A DNA stretch of 47,150 nt from a virus. The translations under genes and the position numbers were made by a program. The notes below the pieces were generated by a model that searched no databases, had not been told where the DNA came from, and saw only the letters and a list, made by a program, of their open reading frames with translations. Below are positions 15,826 to 25,800 of the stretch, piece by piece. The first letter of the stretch is position 1; each line of letters starts with the position of its first letter. The DNA is taken from positions 1 to 47,150 of IMG/VR virus record IMGVR_UViG_3300021091_000131; one strand, written 5' to 3'.

Positions 15826-17739
15826 ATGGGTATGGATATTATTGAATTATATAACAAGTATTCAAATGATAAATCAAGTTTCGTAAATGAGGCGGTGTCT
15901 AAAAATCTTGCATCTGATAAGGCAAGTGCGGGTTCATTTTTTGATAAATTTAAAAAATTAAAAGGCGGATCACAAACATCAACAGCAACAACTTCAGGAG
16001 ACGGTGGAGGAAATCAACAAGGAGTTATAACAAAAGGTTTAGATATGTTGAAGGGGTTAATAGACACTCAAAAAACACAATCACAACAATATGATGAATC
16101 AGAATTCACAAGAATAAATGACTTTCTTGATATAATAAACAAGAAAGGTCAAACAATGGGGGGAATAAAGGATGTGATGAGTAGGGTTGTAGGAGGACTC
16201 GGAAACGCACTTGTAGAACAATTGAAACAAGAAGCACAATTAAGAACAGACATAAATGAAAAAGTAGGTTTACAAGGTGAATTATCAAAAGGATTAAGAG
16301 AGGAAATGATTGCAGCATATCCATCTGTGTTAAGACTTGGTTATGGAATAGATCAGTTGTCAAATATGATGTCAAGTATGATGACTCAAACTGGTAGATT
16401 TAATGTTATATCTGAATCAACAATAAAAAGAACGGCAGAGGTTGCTAGAGCTTTTGTTGGTGATTTGTCATCAATGGGAGAAGTAATTGGACAATTTGAA
16501 AAAGCTGGTGTTGGTGCTGCAGATGCAATGAATGCAATAGAAAAGGCGGGAAAAAGTTCGCTCACTTTAGGGTTGAATTCTAAAAAAACAACTGAAGAAT
16601 TAAGGACAAATCTTAATAAATTAAATGAATATGGATTTAAAAATGGTATAGACGGTCTTAACAGAATGGTTCAAAAATCAATTGAATTTAGAATGAGTAT
16701 GGAATCTGTTAAAGCACTTGCCGATAAAGTTTTTGAACCAGATAAAGCATTAGAATTATCTGCAAATTTACAAGTTTTAGGTGGGGCAATAGGTGATCTC
16801 GGAGACCCAATAAAACTTATGTATATGGCAACAAACAACGTTGAGGGTTTACAAGACGCATTAATAGGTGCGGCAGGATCTTTAGCAACTTATAACTCTG
16901 AACAAGGAAGGTTTGAAATTACAGGCATCAATTTAAGAAGAGCAAAACAAATGGCGTCAGAATTAGGTGTTCAATATGAAGATTTGGCAAAGGGAGCAAT
17001 CGCGGCAGCTGAAAGATCTTCAGCTGCAACTGATTTAATGATGAGTGGATTAGTAATGGATGATAAAGAAAAAGAATTTATAACCAATCTATCTCAAATG
17101 AAAGGTGGTAAAATGGTTATTGAAGTTCCACAATCATTATCAGATGAATTTCAAGGTAAAACAGAAGTTGCCTTGTCAGAATTAACAGACGCACAAAAAA
17201 CAACTTTATTATCAAATCAAAAAGCATTCGAAAAAATGTCTGCAGAAGATATTGCAAGAGGACAACTTAGTGCGACGGAAAATATTCAAAGAGATGTTGC
17301 ATTTTTGGCCGCAACAACAAGAGGACAAGCAGTGAAAGCGGCAAAAAGTGCAATGGAGGCTGCTGGTATAGATTTAGATAAACAAGCCGAAGGTGTTAAA
17401 AAAATGATTGACGGAGTTGTTAAAGGTGAAATAAGTGGAATGGAGGAAGTCAATAAATTTATAAAAGATTTTGTTCAGGACTTATCTGGTGATAAAACAA
17501 AAAAAGGTAAAGCCACAGGTGAAACTAAATCCATAGATGTAAAATCTGCTGAAGAAAAAAATAAGAAAAAAAGTGAATCTGGAGGATCATCAGAGACTAC
17601 AGTTAATCTTAAACATTCATTTGGAACAGTAGAACCAATATTAGATGAATATGGTAGATATATAATGAAAAATCCTGCTGCATATGATGATATGTTTTCA
17701 GTCGATCCCAATTCATATACAACCCCACCCCGTAAGTAA
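15826..17739 (+). CDS. 29: Tail tape measure protein (gp29-position)
   Basis: 637 aa; T4 gp29 is 590 aa. An alternative start two codons in (ATG at 15832) is equally possible. The protein is mostly predicted helix, rich in Ala, Lys, Glu, Met and Gly, without Cys or Trp. It has long amphipathic stretches such as SSMGEVIGQFEKAGVGAADA and a hydrophobic middle (GGLGNALVEQLKQEA, AYPSVLRLGYGIDQLSNMM). A Lys/Ser-rich, low-complexity tail follows from about 560. It directly follows the chaperone gene, as tape measure genes do in contractile and siphoviral tails. From T4 biology, the protein sets tail length inside the tube and is ejected on infection. The assignment rests on composition, length and position more than on residue motifs. 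Confidence 0.8.
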   Translation: MGMDIIELYNKYSNDKSSFVNEAVSKNLASDKASAGSFFDKFKKLKGGSQTSTATTSGDGGGNQQGVITKGLDMLKGLIDTQKTQSQQYDESEFTRINDFLDIINKKGQTMGGIKDVMSRVVGGLGNALVEQLKQEAQLRTDINEKVGLQGELSKGLREEMIAAYPSVLRLGYGIDQLSNMMSSMMTQTGRFNVISESTIKRTAEVARAFVGDLSSMGEVIGQFEKAGVGAADAMNAIEKAGKSSLTLGLNSKKTTEELRTNLNKLNEYGFKNGIDGLNRMVQKSIEFRMSMESVKALADKVFEPDKALELSANLQVLGGAIGDLGDPIKLMYMATNNVEGLQDALIGAAGSLATYNSEQGRFEITGINLRRAKQMASELGVQYEDLAKGAIAAAERSSAATDLMMSGLVMDDKEKEFITNLSQMKGGKMVIEVPQSLSDEFQGKTEVALSELTDAQKTTLLSNQKAFEKMSAEDIARGQLSATENIQRDVAFLAATTRGQAVKAAKSAMEAAGIDLDKQAEGVKKMIDGVVKGEISGMEEVNKFIKDFVQDLSGDKTKKGKATGETKSIDVKSAEEKNKKKSESGGSSETTVNLKHSFGTVEPILDEYGRYIMKNPAAYDDMFSVDPNSYTTPPRK

Positions 17740-17754
17740 TTAGTTTTTTATATA

Positions 17755-17772
17755 TTATCTATTTATAGATAA
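17755..17772 (+). promoter_or_regulatory. Palindromic CTATTTATAG motif upstream of large baseplate gene
   Basis: TTATCTAT and ATAGATAA form a perfect 8-bp inverted repeat around TT. The repeat contains CTATTTAT at 17759-17766, 15 nt before the ATG at 17782. It has the same core as other upstream motifs. The palindrome could also form a weak hairpin ending the tape measure transcript. Confidence 0.45.
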
Positions 17773-17781
17773 AAGAATATA

Positions 17782-20700
17782 ATGCCAAGTTATTTAGACT
17801 TTAATTCCACAAAGAAACTTAGGGAGGACGTTTTAAAAAAGAATTTAAAAGTTCAAAACGGACCTTTGTCTCAAACAAACAGTAATTACCAAGTTAGGGG
17901 ATTGAATAACTATTCTGTTATAGATCAGGCGAATGTAGAAGTAGAGAGAGGAAAACAACTTACAGAAACAAACAAAGTAAACATATACAAACCCACCGAA
18001 TATTTTATACAAGAAAAATTAAATGTTTTCTCAAGAAGAGCTAATTTACGATTATATTATAGTAGTGGTTCACCATATTTTTTACCAAGAAAACACAATC
18101 TTTTTAGTATTGTAAATGGAGAAGATTATAGTAGAGAATCTGAATTATTTAAGTTCGCGTCAAACTATATAAAAACGGCGGAAAATGGACCGTTTAAAGC
18201 GAGAATTAGACAAAATTTAGAAGCAAACACATTAGGTAAAGTAAGGTTATTAGATGCATTAAATGGTAATACCGCAACCGCGGTAAATTTGTTAACAGGT
18301 AAAGAACCTTTAATAGAAAAAAATTATAAAATAACAGTTGCTAAAACGGTACCTGGTAAAGTAGTAGATTTTTTACAAACAGTTGCGGGTGTTGAATTTC
18401 CATTTACGGAAATTCCTGGTAATTATTTAAGTAACCCGATAAATCCTGTAAATTTTAGACCAGAAGCACAGACCGTTATTGGTAGAGGAATTCAAGATGT
18501 TACAGGTGTTTTAGGTTCTTTAGTTGGTATACAAAGAAGACCAACAAGATCGTTTAAGCCCTCTGATATTTTTATTGATTTTATGGGAGAGGGACAAAGA
18601 CAAATTTTATTTGACCATTTATTATTCTCAAGATATGCACCAAATTATACTACATCTGCAAGGTCACAACAATCTACAAAATTATTTTCTTTTGTAGATA
18701 GAGTTGGTGGATTGGGTAAAACTTTATTAGGATTAGAAGCTCCACGTGGACAGGCTTACATTGGTGATGACCGAGGAAACGACGTTAGATATGCTACTTC
18801 AGATTTTAATGATAGAATTGTTAGAAGTAACTATTACACATCTTATTTGTTTGACCCAATTCAAGCTGAGTTATTCAAAAAGGATAAAAATATAGGTGAA
18901 GGTGGACCAATCGCGGGAAGGTTAACATGGATAAGTAAAAAATCAAATAATAAACTTGGTGAACATAATAAAGAATTTAGTGCAGAAAAATCACTTTTAG
19001 AAGATACTTTATCAAAGAATTTGAATTTTAGAGAAGATTCAATATTGGCGGAAACACAAAGAATTTTGGATTCAATGCCAAGCGATGGTGGTGCCGCTAG
19101 ATCGCATGTTGCAAATGTGATAGATCAAACAAGTAGAGTTTTTAGAGAAGGTGATGTTATGTTATCAAAAGGTTCTGCGGTAAAATATGTAGATAAATTT
19201 ACAGGTGAAGAAACCGGAGTTGAATTTGGTCGTGTATGGACAAAAGATAGACCATACATGAACTATTCTGATACTATGAAAAGAACTACCAATATTAGAA
19301 AATTTGACAGTAGTGTCATGACAACACCTTGGAATTTGAACTATGCACCAATGTCAAATGGTAAAAAGGGATTCGACGGTTCTTCAAATATTGCAAGAAA
19401 GGGCGATGGATTTTACGCGAAAAAATATATGTTTTCATTAGAGAACTTAGCTTGGAAATTATCGAATAGACAAGGATTTAGAGTTTCCGATTTACCATTT
19501 TGTGAGAGAGGTCCAAATGATGGTAGAATTATGTGGTTTCCACCATATGATTTAAAAGTTACTGAAAATAATAGTGCGAGATGGGAATCAAATACTTTTT
19601 TAGGTAGACCAGAACCAATATACACGTATCAAAATACTGAAAGATCTGGTCAAATATCTTTCAAAGTTGTTGTGGATCATCCTAGTATTTTAAATTTACT
19701 TGTAAGAGAACACTTTAAGAATATGTCAGATGAAGAGGCAGATAACTATATTAACGCCTTTTTTGCTGGAGTTGAAGAACTTGATTTTTATAATTTAATT
19801 AGATTATATACAACATTAGATGCTGACGATGTAAAAAATATAAAAGCGTATTTGGATAGTAATAAAGATCCTGAGACAATAAAAAAATATAGAGTAGTGA
19901 CAGATGATATTAAATTACCTGTCCCAAACACTAGTCCAGATCCTAATTCTGGTAAACCAAAAAAATTAAGTGTATCTCTAAATTTTCCAAATGATTATCC
20001 TTTAGGTAATACAGAATTAACTTCTACACAAAAATATAATGATATATATAATTATTATAATGGAAATAGTTCAAAACAGATTAGTGATTTCAATACTGCA
20101 GCCGATACTCTTTTGAAAAAAAGTAGTAACAATAATAAAAATGTTAAGAATGATAAATTAGTAATTTTTGGTAAAGAAGATATTCCTTCATCTGAAACAG
20201 GAACAACCCTAACAACACAAACTACAGAGTTAACAAATTCATTTAGTAAGTTACAAACAAACTTTACCGAATATTCAAATAAAATTACTGAATTAAAAAA
20301 TGATATATCAGGTAAAACAATTCAAGAAATTAAAATAACTTTATATTCTACATCTTCATCTATTGCCGATGAAAAATATAATTTAAATTTATCTGTTAGA
20401 AGAAGTAATAGTGTTGTTCAAGATATATTTGATAAAATATCTAATGGAAAAACACCGGATATAAAATCGAAATGGATTAAATCTGTTGTAGGATTAGAAA
20501 CGTCTGGTGCTAAATTTTCAAACGAGTTTACTTTTAAAGAATTTGGTTATGATAATGATGGAAAAATAATAATAGAATCACAAAATTTTGGAGAAAAATT
20601 CAAAGGAACAATAAATGGACAACAAAATGTTGATTGTAATGGAAAAGAAGTATATACAGATAAAATATTAAAAAGAACTGCTCCTATTACATTTTATTGT

Positions 20701-22533
20701 AGACAAACAACAGTCAAATTTGAATATACACCTAAAGTAATACAACCTACAGAAAGTAATAAAAATAATATTCCACCAATAGAAGTTCCTAAAACAAGAT
20801 TAGAACCAATACCCGATTCTGATAAGCCTGGACAAAGAACAAAAAAACCACCGATAGATGTTTTAAAAAGAATAATTATGAAAACATTATCGGAGTGTTA
20901 TTATTTTAAAAAATTAGAAGAGGACTCACCAGTATCATTTAAATCTTTGAAAGAAAAATTAAGATATTTTCATCCAGGTTTTCATTCAACAACACCAGAA
21001 GGACTTAATAGTAGGTTGACCTTTTTACAACAATGTATCAGACCGGGTGATACTATTCCAATAAAAGGGATATCGGATATAAGTGATTTACCTGCAAGAA
21101 ACACAACATTTGGTCCTCCACCTATTTGTGTTTTGAGAATTGGTGATTTTTATCATTCTAAAATTGTAATTAGAGATGTAAACATTTCTTATGATGAAAA
21201 TGTATGGGATTTAAATCCTGAAGGTATTGGTGTTCAACCTATGATTGCAAGCGTTCAATTACAAGTAAACTTTATAGGTGGACAAGGAATTGAAAAGCCG
21301 GTCGAAAGACTACAAAACGCCCTATCTTCTAATTTCTATGCAAATACAGAAATGTATGATGAAAGATCAATTTCAACAAACACACTAATTGGTGGTGAAT
21401 CAACAAGTGGGTTTACTAAAAGTTTCTTAGAGGATTTACAAAAAATTAATGATGTTTCACCATCCGCAATTAATGACGCGGGCAATTCTGAAAATACTAT
21501 TAATGGAAAATATATTGGTGATTTCAACCAATCAACAAGTGGATTTACATATACAAATATTGTAAAAGATTTATTTAAGAATACTGACGACTATTTTAAA
21601 AAATATCCATCATCTTTTAATATAATTTATAAAAAATACGGACCAATTATTACAAGTGTTGTGTTTTCTGAAAATTATAGATCAATAAAAAATTTAGAAG
21701 TCAATACAAATGGTGTAGGAGGGACAAGGACAATATCTTTAATGGGTCTATATAGAGAACCAAAAAGTTTAAGTTCTTTAATTGAAAAATTTTTACCAGT
21801 AATATCAACGGAAATAGAAAATCAAGATATAACCACAATGTTAAATTTTGACAATGTTTTAAAAAATTCAGAAATTATAAATAAATCAAATACTCTTTTA
21901 AAACCTTTTATTAAAGATTATATTAAAACAGAATTAAATAATTTAGTTGTATCAAAAGAAATTAAAGATTTGGAAGATGTTAGAAATAAATTAATAAGTT
22001 CAGTAGATAAATTGAACTATATTGTAAAAAATGGGTATGATTCAAAATTAGATAAAAAGGAAAATACAAAAGCAAATTTAAGTGGATTCACATCTAATTT
22101 ATTGTACGATGAATATGATCACTGTTTAGATTACATTGAAAAAAATCAACCAAAACTTAATGATTATGATGATAATTCTATTGATTTTAATTCACCAACA
22201 ATAAGTTTATCAACACTCAAGCACATATTACAAGTTTTATTGAAAGAACAAAAACAAAATATATTAAAACTTTATGAAGTTGATAAAACTCTTTTTACTA
22301 CAAGTGATTTAGAGAAAATGGGTAATAAATTTGATAAGTTTATTGAAACAATTAAAGAGAAAAAATTTAAAAATTCTAATTTTAAAAATAGAAAAAACGA
22401 TAAAGAAATTTCATTTGGTGTGTCTACTTTTCAACCTCTAACCGATAGTACCGCAACAACTGAAATAAGTAAAATAATGAAAAAGAATAAAGTTCCGGCT
22501 GAAAACAATAAGTTAAATTTCTATAAACCATGA
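17782..22533 (+). CDS. Giant baseplate/tail-tube-initiator protein with an internal OmpA-like domain
   Basis: A 1583 aa protein directly downstream of the tape measure, where T4 has gp48 and gp54. Two conserved-looking blocks flank a long variable middle. The first, at about 560-670, has SDLPFCERGPNDGRIMWFPP, then FLGRPEPIYTYQNTERSGQ and VVVDHPSILNLLVREHF. The second, at about 1110-1195, has PPICVLRIGDFYHSKIVIRD, WDLNPEGIGVQPMIASV and FIGGQGIEKPVERLQNALS. Between them, at about 835-890, IQEIKITLYSTSSSIADEKY followed by NLNLSVRRSNSVVQDIF (867 on) resembles the 'N-x-x-LS-x-RR-A-x-x-V' helix of OmpA-like peptidoglycan-binding domains. The C-terminus is Lys/Asn-rich and helical. It probably forms the central baseplate around the tube. 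Its stop overlaps the next start (ATGA). Confidence 0.65.
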   Translation: MPSYLDFNSTKKLREDVLKKNLKVQNGPLSQTNSNYQVRGLNNYSVIDQANVEVERGKQLTETNKVNIYKPTEYFIQEKLNVFSRRANLRLYYSSGSPYFLPRKHNLFSIVNGEDYSRESELFKFASNYIKTAENGPFKARIRQNLEANTLGKVRLLDALNGNTATAVNLLTGKEPLIEKNYKITVAKTVPGKVVDFLQTVAGVEFPFTEIPGNYLSNPINPVNFRPEAQTVIGRGIQDVTGVLGSLVGIQRRPTRSFKPSDIFIDFMGEGQRQILFDHLLFSRYAPNYTTSARSQQSTKLFSFVDRVGGLGKTLLGLEAPRGQAYIGDDRGNDVRYATSDFNDRIVRSNYYTSYLFDPIQAELFKKDKNIGEGGPIAGRLTWISKKSNNKLGEHNKEFSAEKSLLEDTLSKNLNFREDSILAETQRILDSMPSDGGAARSHVANVIDQTSRVFREGDVMLSKGSAVKYVDKFTGEETGVEFGRVWTKDRPYMNYSDTMKRTTNIRKFDSSVMTTPWNLNYAPMSNGKKGFDGSSNIARKGDGFYAKKYMFSLENLAWKLSNRQGFRVSDLPFCERGPNDGRIMWFPPYDLKVTENNSARWESNTFLGRPEPIYTYQNTERSGQISFKVVVDHPSILNLLVREHFKNMSDEEADNYINAFFAGVEELDFYNLIRLYTTLDADDVKNIKAYLDSNKDPETIKKYRVVTDDIKLPVPNTSPDPNSGKPKKLSVSLNFPNDYPLGNTELTSTQKYNDIYNYYNGNSSKQISDFNTAADTLLKKSSNNNKNVKNDKLVIFGKEDIPSSETGTTLTTQTTELTNSFSKLQTNFTEYSNKITELKNDISGKTIQEIKITLYSTSSSIADEKYNLNLSVRRSNSVVQDIFDKISNGKTPDIKSKWIKSVVGLETSGAKFSNEFTFKEFGYDNDGKIIIESQNFGEKFKGTINGQQNVDCNGKEVYTDKILKRTAPITFYCRQTTVKFEYTPKVIQPTESNKNNIPPIEVPKTRLEPIPDSDKPGQRTKKPPIDVLKRIIMKTLSECYYFKKLEEDSPVSFKSLKEKLRYFHPGFHSTTPEGLNSRLTFLQQCIRPGDTIPIKGISDISDLPARNTTFGPPPICVLRIGDFYHSKIVIRDVNISYDENVWDLNPEGIGVQPMIASVQLQVNFIGGQGIEKPVERLQNALSSNFYANTEMYDERSISTNTLIGGESTSGFTKSFLEDLQKINDVSPSAINDAGNSENTINGKYIGDFNQSTSGFTYTNIVKDLFKNTDDYFKKYPSSFNIIYKKYGPIITSVVFSENYRSIKNLEVNTNGVGGTRTISLMGLYREPKSLSSLIEKFLPVISTEIENQDITTMLNFDNVLKNSEIINKSNTLLKPFIKDYIKTELNNLVVSKEIKDLEDVRNKLISSVDKLNYIVKNGYDSKLDKKENTKANLSGFTSNLLYDEYDHCLDYIEKNQPKLNDYDDNSIDFNSPTISLSTLKHILQVLLKEQKQNILKLYEVDKTLFTTSDLEKMGNKFDKFIETIKEKKFKNSNFKNRKNDKEISFGVSTFQPLTDSTATTEISKIMKKNKVPAENNKLNFYKP

Positions 22534-22856
22534 GTAGACAATACTATAATAGGTATCAAAATTTTGTAAGTGATGGTAGTTTTAGGATAGTTCCTGGTAT
22601 AGAGATACCTATAAAGTCTTCTGACAAATATATTCAGTTTAAAAAAAATAAAGACAGGTTAGATAAACTATCACAAGACCACTATGGTTCACCGTTATAC
22701 GGATGGTTGATTATGTCAGCTAATCCATTATTGGGTAGTGTGGAGTTTGAGATCCCTGATAATTCATATTTAAGAATTCCATTTCCTTTAGTAGAATCTT
22801 TACAAGATTATAAAAGGGGTGTAGAATTATATAGTTTATATTATGGGGAACAATGA
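22530..22856 (+). CDS. 53: LysM-like baseplate protein (gp53/tail protein X type)
   Basis: A 108 aa protein. KKNKDRLDKLSQDHYGSPLY followed by GWLIMSANPLL is a typical LysM-like stretch of tail proteins ('D-x-LD-x-IA-x-x-YG-x-x-x-WW-I-x-x-ANP'). It is followed by IPDNSYLRIPFPL, the 'I-x-x-G-x-x-L-x-IP' strand. T4 gp53 contains a LysM-like fold and is a baseplate wedge component; small phage LysM proteins also link hub to tube. Its start overlaps the previous stop and its 3' end overlaps the next gene by 14 nt, so the three are translationally coupled. The LysM resemblance is clear by eye; the choice of gp53 over protein X is not decided. Confidence 0.65.
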   Translation: MSRQYYNRYQNFVSDGSFRIVPGIEIPIKSSDKYIQFKKNKDRLDKLSQDHYGSPLYGWLIMSANPLLGSVEFEIPDNSYLRIPFPLVESLQDYKRGVELYSLYYGEQ

Positions 22857-25800
22857 TTTATCGAATAGTGAAAATATATTAGTTAAGGTCGATCAAAACA
22901 ATTTGATATACATAGACCCTAACAGTGTTATTGATGAAAATGGTGAAATACAACCAAGAGGAATTAGACAGGAAAATCTTGCAATGTATGTAAATCTTGA
23001 GGCGGATTTAATACCAAGAAGTGTATTAATTGCTGATGGAGATAAAACAACATTAACATCAATAGCAAAAGGAACACTCAACTTAATGAAAAACGGAAAA
23101 GTTGACAGTGATCGAGACGGTGTTCCTGATGGTGATTTTGATGCAACATGGACTGATACTTATTTACAATATGCCGAAAACCCAAGCATCAAAGGTGAAT
23201 TTATACAGTCAGACCCAACCGCACAATCATTTGGTATTGATTCAATATCAATAAATGTTAAAGGGGGTAATTTTATTCCACAGGTGACAATTAATTTTAT
23301 TGATGTTAGAGGTAAAACATTATTTGAATCACCAGAAAATTCACCTTATAAAGCATTTTTTCATTTACCATGGCCAATTTTTTATTTGACGGTTAAGGGT
23401 TATTATGGTAAGGCAATAAGATATAGATTACACCTTGTAAAATTTAATACAACATACAACCAATCAAATGGAAATTTTGAAGTTAATACGACTTTTGTTG
23501 GATCGACTTATGCATATTTAAACGATATACCATTGAGTGGTATTTTAGATGCTCCTTACATGTTTATGATTGAAAGTAACAAGGATCCTAAAAAGTTTAA
23601 TGAAAAAACACAGAAGTATGAAAAGAAAGTATCTAAATCTTCGAAGGGTTATGCTATACTTAAATCTGTATATGATGAATATAAATCTAAAGGATTAATA
23701 CCTCAAAACTTTCCTGTTAGAACTTTACGTGAATTAATAACAATTGCACAAACATTAGATAAAACATTGGAAAGAAAAATCTTTGACCAAGTTGTAGATA
23801 TGAAAATATTTGCAGGAGTCAAAGATTTTGAAAAAAGAATACAAGAATTTGAAACTGCAGTTAGAACATGGTCTTCTCAAAGACTTTCTGAAGAAATAGA
23901 AGTTATAAATAACAAAAATTATTATTTACAAAAAGGTTTAGAAAAAGATAAAAATAGTTTGAATTTTATTACTGGTGCAACTATTACGGGAACATTAGAA
24001 AAAATTATGGTTGCTTATGTTGATGAATTAAAAAAATCTAGTCTATTTGCAAATGATTTAATTGAAAAGGGAGGAAAAGAATTTAGAAATACAACTTTCA
24101 ATTTTGTTAATACGGTTGGAAACATAAAAGATTATTATGAAATAAAAAATGGAAAAGTTGTTGTTGCCGTAACCGAATTGATAGAAAAAATATTAGATAT
24201 TCAAAAATCTTTTGTTGAACAAAGAAACAAACTTGAGGACAAGGTTGAACAAGAGATGAATAATATTATAAAAGATCCAAATAAAGGTATCGGGTTTGAA
24301 CCTACAGTAAGAAACATATTCGCAGTAATTTTAGCGTGTGCCGATACATACATAAGATTATTAAAGGATGTTCATTATAAAGCGTTTCAATCTGCAGAGA
24401 GAAGAAAAAATATTATAAAAGGTCAAAGTGATGAAACAGATGGTGAAAACATATATCCTTGGCCTGAAATAAAAAAACAAACAGCAGGAAATAAACAAAA
24501 AGTAATTGCATATCCTGGAGATCCTGATTTATTACAAAAATTAAAATCATTTGATAAATCTTTGTGGCCCGAAGTTGACTTTTTAGAGACATTTAAAAGT
24601 GTTGCAACAAAAAGAGTAGATCCTTTAGATGATAAAGAAAACACTACAAGTAAAGTTAGTTTTATTTTTGAATCGGATACGATAGAATATCAAACCAACA
24701 ACATCGGTTCATATGGTATAATAACTAAATTATTACCATATACCGATAAAATAATTGCTAATATATTGTATGAGATTTATGAGCGATCAAAATACACTAC
24801 ATTTTTTGATTCATTTAATAACAAATCACTTAGGGAATTAGCGTTAATAGAATTCCAAAATTTATCTAAATCAATTCAAGAAGATTTTGATATTATTGAT
24901 ATATTAAAAAGCGGTATCAAAAATGAAGATAATTTAAAAAGTTTGATGTTATCTTTTTCGACTTATGATAGATATCCATATTATAAAGATCAGTTACCTA
25001 CAGTTTCATATTTCAAACAGATATTAAGTAAATCACATAAACTTGAATACTATATACCTGGTGATAATTCTAAAACTAATAACGATAAATTATATAGTGA
25101 ATTAAAAGAAAATTTAAAAAATTATAAAGTAGAAGATTATAGAAAAAATATATATCCGTTTAATTCTAATACATATATTTCTTATTTAGACACAAAATTA
25201 AATAAAAAAACAAAACTAGTAGATAACGATTTTAATTTTAATGGAATATTAAACATTGATACATTAAATGGTTTGATTTGTTCTCCAATAAATCCAAACT
25301 CATGGGTTAAATCAGGTTATACTGAAAATTTGTTTTCACAAAATTTAGAAGTTTCAGGAAAAACTTTTAATATTCTTAATACTCCATATTTTCATAAACA
25401 ATTATATACAGATTTTACAAATCAAACACCATATGGAAAATATGTTGGATCTGCATATCTTTTTTTAAATTCATTACCGTTTGTCGATTTAGAAGATTAT
25501 ATAAACTTCCCTTTCAAAGAATTAAATGGCACAACATCTAGCACTCTTTTATCTTCTATATTCAGAGAGGTTGGATCAACTCATTTTATTCCATATCATT
25601 TAATATTAAAGTGGGGATCAATATACCATAGGTATAAAAAATATATTATAGATAATGTTGATATTATAAGTGGAGTCACGACCTCAATTGATACTGATAA
25701 TTTTTTTGATAATAATTCGGGTATAACTTTTACAGTATCAGGAACAAGTGTTCCATATTCAGGAACAACTGACGTTGGAATTCATCCATATTATCAAAAC

